Shown here in pieces: positions 31,691-42,704 of a DNA stretch of 64,000 bases. Made by a program: the position numbers and the translations under genes. Source of the DNA: Apium graveolens (Eukaryota > Streptophyta > Magnoliopsida > Apiales > Apiaceae). The notes under the pieces were generated by a model. That model was not told the origin of the DNA. It saw only the letters and a list, made by a program, of their open reading frames with translations, and made no database searches. The stretch spans positions 301,691,957 through 301,755,956 of the forward strand of contig NC_133650.1 of assembly GCF_009905375.1 (NCBI RefSeq). The letters run 5' to 3'. Numbering within the stretch: the stretch's first letter is position 1; every line of letters starts with the position of its first letter.

Positions 31691-33666
31691 TATATATATA
31701 TATTAGATACTCTTGATAATATTTAATAAACTTAATGGTATTTGATATTAACTATTACCAATCAGTATAAAGTAAAAGAAGGGGTAATTTATTACATTTT
31801 CCATCCATTTTTAGGTGTCAGATTTGACTTTTGTGCATTCAAATTGACCAAAGTTTGATCAAAATTTATTAATATTTTACAATTGAATAAAATAAAATAA
31901 ATAATGTCATTGAATAGTATATTTAATTTACTTTAATATTTGGTTTTCATTTTAATAACCTTTATTAATAAGCAAAACCTTTTTTTAAGTACTACTTTGG
32001 TTTCACTTATTTTTTGGTTCCACCACCTTTTGATTTCACTTTTATGATTCATGTTATAATTCTAAGGTGTAGTATTTTTATCATTTTTATTTATATGACT
32101 TATAATTCTATTTGTAACCCATTTTTGAATTAATAACTTTTAATAATAAGTGAAACCTCTTTTTAAGTGTTACTTTGGTTTCACTTATTTTTTGTTTACA
32201 TCACCTTTAGGTTTCACCCTTTTATGATTCATGTTATAACTCTAAGTATATTGTTTTTTTATCTTTTTTTGATTCATATATGACTTATAATTCTATATGT
32301 ATTATTTTTTATCCATTTTTTTGAATTTTTGAAGCAATGTTTTTTATTATTTTTATAGGTTTGAATCTTATTTTTAATTATGTTTTAAAATAAATGGGTT
32401 CATAAATTGGCCCAACTAAATAATTTATGAAAAATATAAACCACGACCAAGTAAATAGGTTATGTGTTTAAATGATAATATTTTAATTTAGAATTTCTTA
32501 ATTTGTTGGTGGAATTCCATTTTAATAAAATGATATGAATATTATAGACACTGCATTTTGGTTTCACCCGTAGAAAATAATAAATTTGTTCAAACCGTAT
32601 TATGATTAAAATTTTATTTTCATAGAACTTTAAATTATTTCTTGATAGGGTATTTAGTTTCATCTTAATACGGTTACACAGTATCTTGGATTCTGTCATA
32701 GATTTCTATTTCATGTAGAGTTCTATGTTGTTTTTAACGAAATATAGATTGTTGGAATAATATTATAATTATAATATTTCTATTTTCAGTAAAAAAAATT
32801 ATTAAAAATAAAAAATGGAATCACTTTTATGTCTTTTCGGACAACAGAGTTATAATAACGTCGAGTTTGTTGTTCTAATAAGATTTGAGTTAATGAAAAC
32901 TACTAATAATTTCTAAAGAAAAATTGCAATAATAGTATAATTTTATTTATTATATAATTTAAGTATAATTTAGAATAAACTTTTATAATCATTATTTATT
33001 TAAACGGGAATATTTTATTTAGAATTTTTTAATTTGTTGGTGGAATTTCATTTTAATAAAATGATATGGATATTATAGACAATGTATTTTGGTTTCACCC
33101 CTAGAAAATAATAAATTTGTTCAAACCGTATTATGACTAAAATTCTATATTCATAGAACTTTAAACTATTTCTTGATAGGGTATTTGGTTTCAACTTAAT
33201 ACGGTTAAATAATAAATTTGTTCAAACCGATTAAAATTCTATTTTCGTAGAACTTTAAATTGTTTCTCGATAGGGTATTTGGTTTCATCTTAATACAGTT
33301 AAGCTGTTGGTTTCTCTCCTAGATTTTTATTTCATGTAAGGTTCTATGTTGTTTCGAAATATAGATTGCTGTAATCATATTATAATTATAATATTTTTAT
33401 TTTCAGTAGATTTTTTTATTAAAATAATAAAATGGAATCCTTTTTATGTATTTTCAAACAACATAGATATAATAACGTTGAGTTTTTTGTTCTAATAGGA
33501 TTTGAGTTAATGAAAACTACTTATAGTTTCAAAAAAAAAATTGCAATAATTGTACAATTTTATTTATTATATTTTTTTAAGTTTAATCTGGAATTAACTT
33601 TTATAATCATTATTTAATATTAATATTTGGATATGGGCCCGTGTTTCGTATGAGTTATCAACTAGT
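31691..33666 (+). mobile_element. Helitron (family beta), plus orientation, 5' end not resolved
   Basis: The 3' end at 33666 is CTAG preceded by GCCCGTGTTTCGTATGAG, a decayed hairpin, and TTATCAA. It is the mirror of the family end at 61809 (CTAGTTGATAAC). Sequence at 32690-33350 matches the reverse complement of 62500-62640. GGTTTCACTTATTTTTTG occurs twice (about 31998 and 32176), so the interior has internal repeats. The left boundary is a guess. Confidence 0.5.
32470..33617 (+). repeat. Direct tandem duplication of about 530 bp inside the beta Helitron
   Basis: The segment beginning near 32470 and containing TTGGTGGAATTCCATTTTAA, GGTTTCACCC and TGATAGGGTATTT is repeated from about 33003 with scattered substitutions. 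The second unit carries a further partial duplication of the CAAACCG...GATAGGGTATTTGGTTTCA stretch (33122-33290). Confidence 0.8.
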
Positions 33667-33687
33667 TTTAAATAACAATAAAATAAC

Positions 33688-34660
33688 TAGCATAATAACC
33701 CGTTCGAGGCACGGGTCATTTTCTAGAATTTTTTTATGCATCATACAATTATAATGTTCTTAATTATTTTCTTATTTGTAAATATTGTACAATGTCTAAC
33801 GTATATCAAATACAAGTTAATTATTTATCTATGTGTATTATTTTCATAAAAGACAACCAAATTAGACAACTTTCAAATATAACTCATTAAGCAAAAAATA
33901 TATATATATATATATACTTTTATTTATATTGTATAATTTGTATTTAATGAATAAATTTAAATAGGGTAGTTAGTGTACGTTTAAAAATAAACGATTATAC
34001 TTAATCTGTAAAATGCCGTTAGTATGTTTACAAATAAAAAGTTAAAAAATAACATTTATGTTGAATACAGAGTTAACCAAAAATTTTAAATTTTATTTAA
34101 ATAAACTATATGTACTAGTCTATATAATTACTGATTTCACTACTAACTTACAAGTAACTTACTCAATTTAAAAAGATAAAAAATGCATAATTGAAGTCAG
34201 GACGACTTACAATCATAATATACAATATTGTAAAATTTACACTATTGTTAATATAAAGTTGATTTTAATGAAAAATGTTAGTTTTTGAAATTCAACGTAT
34301 CTATGCATGGAAAAATGTTAGTTTTTTATTTACACTACGGTTACCGAAATAACATTAAGTTATATGTGTGTGTCAACATGTAAGTTGTCGTATGTTACAT
34401 TTCTTAGTAAATTACGATGGTTTTAATTATTTATATGCTAAATATCCGATTTATGTACATTTTAATCACTATTAACATCTAGTGAGACAAATCATTACTT
34501 AAATAACATGCATTTATAATTATTCAAAAATTAAAATTATGTAATAAATAAATTGTAATAATTTATATATGGTATTCATGTTATCACTGACAAACAATCT
34601 ATGTCTAGTTATTACGCAACTGAGTATCAATCATGGTTGTAACATAAAAATAAATTATTT
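33688..34660 (-). mobile_element. Helitron (family alpha) fragment, 3' half
   Basis: It starts with CTAG at 33688, after an A, and the hairpin CCGTTCGAGGCACGG. It matches the 20803 copy up to about its AACATAAAAATGAATTA segment, then stops. The 5' half is missing. UGT flank block begins about 30 bases later. Confidence 0.75.
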
Positions 34661-34689
34661 TAAAAATACAAATACATGATTTATTATCT

Positions 34690-35517
34690 AAGAACGTCAG
34701 TGACAATGTATTTGCTCTTTTACATGACTATCCGGGAAAGCAGCCCTGAGCACTAATAAGTTTTTATTTAAGCTTCAAATTCAACGACACATAGATTTTA
34801 GCAGGGAGCATGGCAAGGTTCAAGAAGGATAGCAACTAGCAAGTGACTAAATGCTAACCAGTTAAAACACGTCACGTGACATTAAAAATCGCGATATACA
34901 CAGTATTTTTGGTTTTTGCTCTCGTTTTCTTTTTCGTAATGTCATATATTTATCTTAAACATAGGCACTTTTCAATGTTTCGCCGCCCACATTATATTTT
35001 TTGGTTTTTGCTCTCGTTTTCTTTGCCTGTTTGGTTTGGTTTTTGCTCTCGTTTTATTCGCCGTAACGTCATTTCTTTATAAGAAAATGTGAAACTGGAC
35101 ACTTTTAGAAGTTACGTCACATATAGTTTCTTTTGGTTTTTGCTCTAGTTTTCTTCGCTGTTGCGTCATTTCTTTATCAGTTTTTATATCCGATCTTATC
35201 TTTTTATTCTGTTCCCCTATTATTTATTGAATTATTTTAAATGAAGGAAAAATCTATTTCTTTATCAGTTTTTATCGTTACTGAGGCTATACGATCTTAT
35301 CCTTTTATTCCAATCCCTTAATATTTATTGAATTATTTTAAATGAAGGAAAAATCTATGTAGCACACTCGAACTCGTCTTATAAGTTGATAAAATTAGCC
35401 AAGCAAATATTTACCTAAAATATTTACCTTGCCCATGTTTGTCGGTAGCAATACCCAAAACGAGAAACAAAAATAATAATAATCCAGGCAAGAGAAAGCA
35501 ACTAATAATAATAATAA
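34690..35517 (-). repeat. UGT-locus flank block, minus orientation
   Basis: It matches 56.2-57.1 kb on the same strand and 7.15-7.85 kb in reverse. Landmarks are a short UGT 5' relic (34803-34860), CACGTG near 34872, four copies of the TTTTTGCTCTCGTTTTCTT upstream repeat, and a TAA microsatellite at 35470-35517. A 68-codon plus frame at 34876 is repeat noise. Confidence 0.75.
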
Positions 35518-35850
35518 TCCAGCATTGATTTCAGTCAATCGTGACACTCTAGATTAGCCATCAGTTTATCAACATAACAGTTTGGCTTTTCCATGTCAGT
35601 GAAAGAACTTTGCATCTCCTTCGCTTTGTCCTTGTATACCATCCCGTATTGCGTCATTTTTAAAATGAGTTGATAAAATGAGTTGATGTCAAATCAGTAA
35701 CAGCATGCTCAAGATAATAATAAGCGTAACATGGATTCAACAAAAACAGTAACAGCATGCTCAACAGTAACAGTAACATGGATTCAAACACTTAACGTTG
35801 TCAAACGGGAGATCACTTGTTGGCTGTTGCTTCTGCTGGGGATTCATGTC
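35518..35850 (-). pseudogene. UGT fragments, scrambled
   Basis: Positions 35518-35650 match the C-terminal end of the UGT pseudogene type (reading KDKAKEMQSSFTDMEKPN on the minus strand). Positions 35696-35850 match an N-terminal stretch of the UGT (around residues 78-110), with CAGTAACAGCATGCTCA duplicated. The order and the missing middle show a rearranged relic downstream of the intact gene. From 35851 to 36073 I see only the presumed 3' untranslated and downstream sequence of the intact UGT. Confidence 0.7.
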
Positions 35851-36073
35851 AAATCATTACTAAATCCTGGCATTCACTAATAATCAGATAGGCACTAGGA
35901 AAAGTTTGTTATTCTGTGCTTGCAGTCTTTCATAATGCATGTTCAGAAGTGAGCACGAATTGTGGATTAAGTGTACCAAATTCACAACAGAACAACGAAG
36001 CCAGTTTTATTCAACTGTCATAAGACAGAAGGCACAGGGCAGAAACACGAGATAGTCATACAAGAGAAAGCAA

Positions 36074-37498
36074 CTAATAATAAAAGCCCTGCATTGATTC
36101 CTGTCGCTTGTGAGCTTCTAGATAAGCCACCAAGTTATCAACATAACCGGTTTGCTTATCCATGTCACGGAAAACACTTTGCATCTCCTTCACTTTGTCT
36201 CGATAAACCTTCCCAGCTTCATCCACAATTACCAGCTTAAGTGACTCTGCCACGGAGTCTTTAGTAAACAAGCCATCTTGCTCGTTCCTTGTGATCAGAA
36301 AGCCCAACTTCTTCTCCGCTAGTTGACTAGCAATTATCCCCTGATCTCCCAACATTGGCAGCAATACCAGCACTTTTCCGAACTGCACTGCCTCCACAAC
36401 AGAGCTCCAACCTGCATGAAACAACATACCACCAACCGAGCCATGCTTCAGTATCTTGGTTTGAGGCACCCAGGTCTTGTAAACCATTCCACGACCTCTA
36501 GTTCGCTCTTCAAAACCTTGAGGCAACTCAACTGGCTTGAGATCAATCAGCCCTCTTTGCTTTCTGAAAGCCCAAAAGAAAGGCAATCCAGACAATTCCA
36601 AACCGAGTGCTAACTCAGTAACCTGAACTTGATTCAGTTTTGTTTCAGCACCAAATGCAACATATATCACTGACCCCTCTGCTTGTTTATCAAGCCAATC
36701 TTTTATATCACCCCAACTTTCATTACCCCCATGGTCCACACTCTCTTGAACAGGCAATAATCCAACAGGAACCAGTGGTTTTTCATAGATCTCCTCTACT
36801 AAATTTAACCACTCCGGTTCAAACTCAGAGCTACTTCTAATTGCCACCATATCACAGTTTTGAATTGTCATTCCAAGGCGATACTGGTCACTTACATTCT
36901 CCGTTTCATCATCTTCTAGATTATAAGCCATTGCTTGTATCTGATACTTAGTCATTGCAACACTTGTTTCAAAGTGAACCCATTCAGGTTTCCTCGTAAA
37001 ATTTTCTAGTTTGACACGATAATCATCATCATCGATCATGTTGCCTGGAGGGCCCAAAAAACCTAAAGTTGAAGCAGGGAAAACACTATACCACCCGACT
37101 GGAATTCCAGAACCGGAAGCAACAGGGCCAAGCCAATAAGATGCAAAATCACACAGTATCCAATCTGGTAACATAGATTCTACAAAAACAGTAACAGCAT
37201 TCTCAAGGAAATCATAAGCGATTTTCAGATACTTGACCTTGTCAAACGGGATATCGCTTGTTGCTTCTGCTGATCGAGGAAGGTTAGCAAAAGGAGGCAG
37301 AGGCACCCTGATAAAGTCTATACGACTTTTTAGATCTGAAGGAACTTTTGGGAGGCGTTCGATATTTCGAGGAGTGGAGATAAAGGAAATTCTGTGACCT
37401 CTTTTAGCAATGAGCATGGCAAGGTTCAAGAAGGGTAGCAAGTGACCAAATGCTAACCAGGGAAACATTACGATGTGCATTTTTTTACCGGAAGCCAT
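36074..37498 (-). CDS. UDP-glycosyltransferase, UGT91-like, 474 aa, intact
   Basis: Family 1 UGTs transfer a sugar from a UDP-sugar to small molecules in the cytosol; UGT91 members often add a sugar to an already glycosylated flavonoid, terpenoid or saponin. The ATG at 37498 gives MASGKKMHIVMFPWLAFGH, with the expected catalytic His19, and Asp117 lies in LCDFASYW. The PSPG box spans 343-386, starting WVPQ, with HAGWSS at 361-366, Glu369 and ending Asp385-Gln386. A final Gln is commonly linked to UDP-glucose use but is not decisive. The length is normal and no intron or frame damage is visible. The C-terminus ends in Tyr-Tyr at a TTA repeat. The acceptor cannot be read from the sequence. A TATTTAA box lies about 45 bases upstream. 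All other copies in the window are broken. Confidence 0.93.
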   Translation of the reverse strand: MASGKKMHIVMFPWLAFGHLLPFLNLAMLIAKRGHRISFISTPRNIERLPKVPSDLKSRIDFIRVPLPPFANLPRSAEATSDIPFDKVKYLKIAYDFLENAVTVFVESMLPDWILCDFASYWLGPVASGSGIPVGWYSVFPASTLGFLGPPGNMIDDDDYRVKLENFTRKPEWVHFETSVAMTKYQIQAMAYNLEDDETENVSDQYRLGMTIQNCDMVAIRSSSEFEPEWLNLVEEIYEKPLVPVGLLPVQESVDHGGNESWGDIKDWLDKQAEGSVIYVAFGAETKLNQVQVTELALGLELSGLPFFWAFRKQRGLIDLKPVELPQGFEERTRGRGMVYKTWVPQTKILKHGSVGGMLFHAGWSSVVEAVQFGKVLVLLPMLGDQGIIASQLAEKKLGFLITRNEQDGLFTKDSVAESLKLVIVDEAGKVYRDKVKEMQSVFRDMDKQTGYVDNLVAYLEAHKRQESMQGFYY

Positions 37499-38264
37499 GT
37501 CTGCTCTCAATAACTATAGATCATTCATTTACTTGGTTTCTTAAATAGGCTAGTAGATTGAACTGGACCAGATCTAGGAAGGAGCACAGCCGCTCACATC
37601 AAAAACCGCGGCGCACACAGTATTTTTGGTTTTAGCTCTCATTTTCTTCGCTTTTACGTCATTTTTTTAATCAAAAATGAGTAGATGGACACTTTCACAT
37701 ATTGCGGCGCCCACAATATTGTTTTGGTTTTTGCCCTCATTTTCTTCGCCTTTTTGGTTTTTACTCTCGTTTTCTTCGTTGTAACTTAATTTTTTCATAA
37801 AAAACCATGAACCTAGACACTTTTAGAACTTACAGCGCCCACAGTTTCTTTGGGTTTTGCTCTCTTTTTCTTCGCCTTTTTGGATTTTGCTCTCGTTTTC
37901 TTCGCCGTAACGTCATTTCTTTATAAAAACCGTGAACCTAGACAATTTTAGAAGTTAGCGCCCACATTTTTTTTTGGTTTTTGTTTTCTTTTTCTTCGTC
38001 GTTGCGTCATTTCTTTATAGTTCTTATCGTTACAGAGGCCATCCAATCTTATCCTTTTATTCTCCTCCCTTAATAATTATTATTGAATTTTAAATAAAGG
38101 AAAAATCTATATAGCTCACTCGAACTCACCATATAAGTTAAAAAAACTATCGAATACTTGCCTAAAAATTTTTACTTTCAATTTTAAGTAACTTCAAGTT
38201 TCATGTCATTTAAAATTTACGAAATGCTTCAAGCATTAATAACGAGCCTTTACACTCCAACAGT
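37499..38264 (-). promoter_or_regulatory. UGT upstream region with degenerate tandem repeats of about 105 bp
   Basis: Upstream of the UGT, four to five degenerate units carry GGTTTTTGCTCTCGTTTTCT, then CGCCGTAACGTCATTTCTTT, GTGAACCTAGACACTTTTAG and GCGCCCACA. AACGTCATT reads TGACGTT on the coding strand, and TGACG is the core recognised by TGA-type bZIP factors. The G-box CACGTG present in several paralogous blocks (34.9, 38.5, 56.4 and 58.6 kb) is absent here. Whether these units regulate the gene is inference. Confidence 0.55.
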
Positions 38265-38265
38265 G

Positions 38266-38364
38266 TGGTCTCCTCGTTTAGCAATGAGCATGGAACCAGG
38301 GTAGCAAGTGACCAAATGCTAACCAGGGAAACGTTACAATGTGCATTCTTTTACTGGAAGCCAT
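38266..38364 (-). pseudogene. UGT 5' relic
   Basis: An ATG at 38364 is followed by about 95 bases matching the UGT start, with an internal deletion removing part of the NLAMLIAKRG region, then flank sequence. It has its own copy of the upstream repeats at 38480-38700, including CACGTG at 38480-38485. It is a remnant of another duplicated UGT unit. Confidence 0.75.
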
Positions 38365-38705
38365 GCCAGCTTTCAATAACTATAGATCATTCATTTATTT
38401 AGTTTCTTGAATAAATTAGTAATTGGAACCGGCTTGCATTCTAGAAAGTCGCTAAATGGCATAGGAAGGAGCATGGGCGACACGTGACATCAAAAACTGC
38501 GGCGCCCACAGTATATTTGGTTTTTGCTCTCATTTTCTTAGCCGAAATGTCATTTCATTTCATCAATGAAGAGTATATGGACACTTACACATGTTGCGGC
38601 GTCCACAGTATATTTTTGGTTTTTGCTCTCATTTTCTTCACCCTGTTTATCTCTCGTTTTCTTCGCCTTAAATCATTTCCTTATTAACAAAAATTGTGAA
38701 CCTAT

Positions 38706-39312
38706 TGTTGGGCTTGCTGAGCAGGCCTAATTCCATATTAGTATGATATTGTCCGCTCTGGGCCGAGGCCGCACGGATTTATTTTTGGGCACCTCCCAAA
38801 AGACCTCATTCTAATTGGAGTTAGCTGGCTGCTTATATTCTAGCAAACTGCCCCTTCCACAAACGATGTGGGACAACTCCTAACAATCTCCCCCTTCACA
38901 CATCGGGCCCGACACATGTCGATTCTGCCTCCTTCAGTGTGACCAGGCTCCCCCTCGACCCATACTGAAAGTCCATCTGGCTATCTGCTCCTCCTAGGCC
39001 CATACTGGAAGGCTCTCTGCCTTTTTCCTTGAGCCCATTCTGGGGCAAGCCCATCTGCCTCTTCCTAGGTCACTTCTGGAGCCCATCTGAGATTGTTATG
39101 GACCGTTTATAACCTGAAGCTCTGATACCACTTGTTGGGCTTGCTGAGCAGGCCTAACTCCACATTAGTATGATATTGTCCGCTCTGGGCCGAGGCCGCA
39201 CGGATTTGTTTTTGGGCACATCCCAAAAGGCCTCATTCTAATTGGAGTTAGCTGGCTGCTTATATTCTAGCAAACTGCCCCTCCCACAAACGATGTGGGA
39301 CAACTCCTAACA
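38706..39312 (-). mobile_element. TRIM (terminal-repeat retrotransposon in miniature), 607 bp
   Basis: Two 180-bp direct terminal repeats (38706-38885 and 39133-39312) start TGTTGGGCTT and end CTCCTAACA. They differ at only about seven positions by eye. The 5-bp TSD CCTAT flanks both ends (38701-38705 and 39313-39317). On the minus strand a PBS TGGTATCAGAGC (39119-39130) adjoins the right repeat, and a purine tract (38886-38896) adjoins the left. The 247-bp interior has no coding capacity. The insertion interrupts an upstream repeat unit of the UGT block (GTGAACCTA...ACTTTTAGAAG), which is intact in paralogs. Confidence 0.95.
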
Positions 39313-39317
39313 CCTAT

Positions 39318-39696
39318 ACCCTTTTAGAAGTTACACGGCGCCCATAGTTTCTTTAGTTTTTTCCTCTCTTTTTCTTCACCTTTCCGTCATTTCTTTATCA
39401 ATTCTTATTGTTACATAGGCCATCCGATCCTTTTATATATTTTGGTCCGTGAGTATTAATTAATGAATTTTAAATTAAGGAAAAATATTTGTAACACACT
39501 CGAACTCACCATATAATTTAATAAAATTATCGTAGCAAATACTTGCCTAAATTTTTCCTCTCAATTTTAAGTAACCTTCAAGTTACAAGTCATTTAAAAT
39601 TTCCGGAATGTTTTAAGCAGTAATAAGAGTGTAAGACTATAAAGCGTGTAAAGGCAAGGCAAAGGCTTAAGAGATTTTTGGGCTGAAGTTAATGAA
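39318..39696 (-). repeat. UGT-locus flank block, minus orientation
   Basis: It continues the upstream block after the TRIM and matches 58860-59225, including AGAAGTTACACGGCGCC, ACACTCGAACTCACCATATA and the AAGGCTTAAGAGATTTTTGG segment. No gene is present. Confidence 0.75.
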
Positions 39697-40711
39697 TCTA
39701 TACTATCTATACTATATTATAATAACTGGAATGGTGTATAATTTGGTACAACGGTTTTCCCTAATTTTGGTTATTAAAGAAAATAAATAAATAGTGTTAT
39801 ATATCCGCTAAAGTACTAAATTGTTAAACTACTAGATATAGTCTACTTATCCTACTAAACTACGACCACAACGTATCCTATTATTAAAAAAAATACTATA
39901 TTATAAAAACCAGAATGGGGTATAATTTGGTTCAACGGTCATTCCCTAATTTTGGTTATTAAAGAAAATAAATAAATAGTGTTATATATCCGCTAAACTA
40001 CTAAATTGTTAAACTATTAGATATAGTTTATTTATCCTACTAAACTACAACCACAACGTGTCCTATTATTAAAAAAATAAATAAATAGTGTTATATATCC
40101 ACTAAACTAATAAATTGTTAAACCACTAGACGGAGTCTACTTATTCTACTAAAGTTATCCTATTACTTTTACTAACATAAATCCCGTGCGATGCACGGTT
40201 TCCATTAATATTTTAAATTTTTATTTATCAAGTTATATTATATTTTTAAAATATTTATATAAATATATAATGATTATAAATTTATAATAAAAATAATAGA
40301 ATAACATGTGGTCGTAATTTAGTAGAATAAATAGGCTATATCCAGTAGTTTAACAATTTAGTAGTTTAGCAGATATGCAACACTATTATTTAAATCTTTT
40401 AATAATATGATAAGTTGTATTCGTAGTTTAGTAGGATAAGTATACTATATTTAGGAGTAATTTAAAAATTTAGTAGTTTATTAGATATATAACATTATTT
40501 ATCTATTTTTGTAATAATCAAAATTAGGGAATTATCGTTGAACCAAACCGTTGAACCAAATTATCTCTATTCCGGCTATTATAATATAATATAGATTATA
40601 AATTTATAATTATTATATATTTACAACAATATTTTAAAAATTAGAATATGACAAGATGAATAAATTTTTTAAATATTAACGGGAACCCGTACGACACGGG
40701 ATTTAAGCTAA
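39697..40711 (+). mobile_element. Helitron (family gamma), outer copy of a nested pair
   Basis: It starts TCTATACTAT at 39697 after an A and ends with hairpin CCCGTACGACACGGG and CTAA at 40711 before a T. The paralogous block near 59.23 kb lacks it. The 5' region is partly duplicated: the ACTATATTATAA...CAGAATGG segment recurs at about 39895. Its middle is interrupted by a second family member. Confidence 0.8.
40172..40595 (-). mobile_element. Helitron (family gamma), inner copy, 424 bp
   Basis: On the minus strand it starts TCTATATTATATTATAATAG at 40595 and ends with GTGCATCGCACGGG and TTAG at 40172. It is flanked by A and T. The related element at 24957-25522 reads continuously across the same point (near 25405), which gives a direct empty-site comparison. 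Confidence 0.85.
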
Positions 40712-41398
40712 TATTATTAATTTAAAAGAGAGTTTGAGAACATTTGGTGAACCTAAGACGCTGTGGGTTAATTATATGTTTTCTTGCTTTTTTTAGGGGA
40801 CCTTTTTCTAGCTATAATAACTAGCCTTTACATAGTGTTTATTTGGAGGCTAAGACGTCAGTGACAATGTATTTGCTCTTTTACATGACTATCTGAATGG
40901 GGAAGCAGCCCTGAGCACTAATAAGTGTTTTTATTGTTACAGAGGCTATCCGATCTTATCTTTTTATTCCGGTCCCCTAATATTTTTTGAATTATTTTAA
41001 ATGAAGGAAAATCTATTTCTTTATCAGTTTTTATCGTTATAGAGGCTATTCGATCTTATCTTTTTATTCCGGTCCCCTAATATTTTTTGAATTATTTTAA
41101 ATGAAGGAAAATCTATTTCTTTATCAGTTTGTATCGTTATAGAGGCTATTCGATCTTATCCTTTTATTCCGGTCACTTAATATTTATTGAATTATTTTAA
41201 ATGAAGGAAAAATCTATGTAGCACACTCGAACTCACCATATAGGGAAAAATCTATGTAGCACACTCGAACTCGCCTTATAAGTTGATAAAATTAGCCAAG
41301 CAAATATTTACCTAAAATATTTACCTTGCCCATGTTTGTCGGTACCAATACCCAAAATGAGAAACAATAATAATAATAATCCAGACAACAGAAAGCAA
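40712..41398 (-). repeat. UGT-locus flank block with a 100-bp tandem repeat
   Basis: It matches 56.2-57.1 kb, with the AATGTATTTGCTCTTTTACA and CTGAGCACTAATAAGTG landmarks, but lacks the middle. From about 40928 to 41220 a 100-bp unit (AGAGGCTAT at 40941, 41041 and 41141) is repeated almost three times. It ends in a TAA microsatellite adjoining the UGT pseudogene. Confidence 0.8.
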
Positions 41399-42704
41399 CT
41401 AATAATAATAATAATCCAACATTGATTTCTGTCGATCGTGACACTCTAGATTAGCCATCAGTTTATCAACATAACAGTTTGGCTTTTCCATGTCAGTGAA
41501 AGAACTTTGCATCTCCTTCGCTTTGTCCTTGTATACCATCCCCGCTTCATCGACCATCGCCAACTTGACTGACTCTGCCACGGAGTCTTTAGTAAACCAT
41601 AGTTAGTACTCTCTTCAACAGGCAGAAATCCGACAGGAACCAGGTGTTTTCCATGGATCTCCTCAACCAAATTTAACCACTCCGGTTCAAACTCAACGCT
41701 ACTTCTTATTGCCACCATATCACAGTTTTGAATTGACATTGCAAAGCGATACTGGTCACTAACATTCTCTGTTTCATCATCCTCTAGATTAGGAGATGTT
41801 GCTCTTTTCTGATACTTAATCATTGGCTCATTGCAGCACCTGTTTTAAACTGAACTTTTCTAGTTTGGCTCGATAATCATCACCAAAGAATATGTGGCCT
41901 GGAGGGTCCAAAAAGCCTAAAGTCGAAGCAGGAAAAACACTATATCACCCGACTGAAATTCCTACGCGGGAAGCAATAGGGCCAAGCCTATAAGATGCAA
42001 AATAAGCGATTTTCAAACACTTAACCTTGTCAAACGGGAGATCACTTGTTGGCTGTTGCTTCTGCTGGTCTGGTGTACAGATAAATGTGAATTTATATTT
42101 TGGGGGGAAATACTAACTACTGTATTTTAGGTGGTCCAACAGCTGTCTCTGTGGATCTCTCTGTCTCTTTGGTCAACCTTCACCAGTTACCACACTGTGA
42201 TCTCCGCTGTCCTTAGTTTCAGGATTTTAAATTTCTAACAGCAGTGGTACTAGAAGTCGAGTAGTGCCATGACTAAACAATATTATCTTATAGATTTGTT
42301 TTTTTGTTGATTAATGGAATCTTGCGCAAGTAATGTAATCTAAGTATTTACTTGTTTATTTGTATGTAAACATTACGCAAAAACTGTTTAAACTTTAAAT
42401 ATTTTTTGCAGCTCATAAAATTACTGAATATACATATGTACATTCCAAAACTCATATTATTAGCATAACTAATATTCACTGACATTGCTATTAATATGAA
42501 TTTTAAGCCAAATAGAAGGGGAGGGAAGCAACTTTTAGATCTGACGGAACTTTTGGAAGGCGTTTGGTGTTTCGAGGAGTGGAGATAAAAGGAAATTCTG
42601 TGATTGCTTTAAGCAATGAGCATGGCAAGGTTCAAGAAGGGTAGCAAGTGACAAAATGCTAACCACGGAGACATTACAATGTGCATTCTTTTACCAGAAC
42701 CCAT
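41399..42704 (-). pseudogene. UGT91-like pseudogene with PSPG deletion and an unrelated insert
   Basis: From the ATG at 42704 the copy matches the intact UGT for about 55 codons. It is then interrupted from about 42530 down to 42070 by some 460 bases that I do not recognise. It resumes in the PFDKVK region with further deletions, and continues through the DDETENVSDQY and EPEWLNLVEEI segments. It then jumps to the C-terminal AESVKLAMVDEAG part with a frame change. The jump removes the PSPG box and is the same junction as in the 6.5 kb pseudogene. Confidence 0.88.

Noticed and set aside
36323..36840. Plus-strand frames over the UGT
   Set aside because: They are antisense to the intact glycosyltransferase and have no features of their own.
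37499..37510. Upstream extension of the UGT start by four codons
   Set aside because: The extension begins at TTG; the ATG at 37498 is the first normal start, and family members begin close to it.
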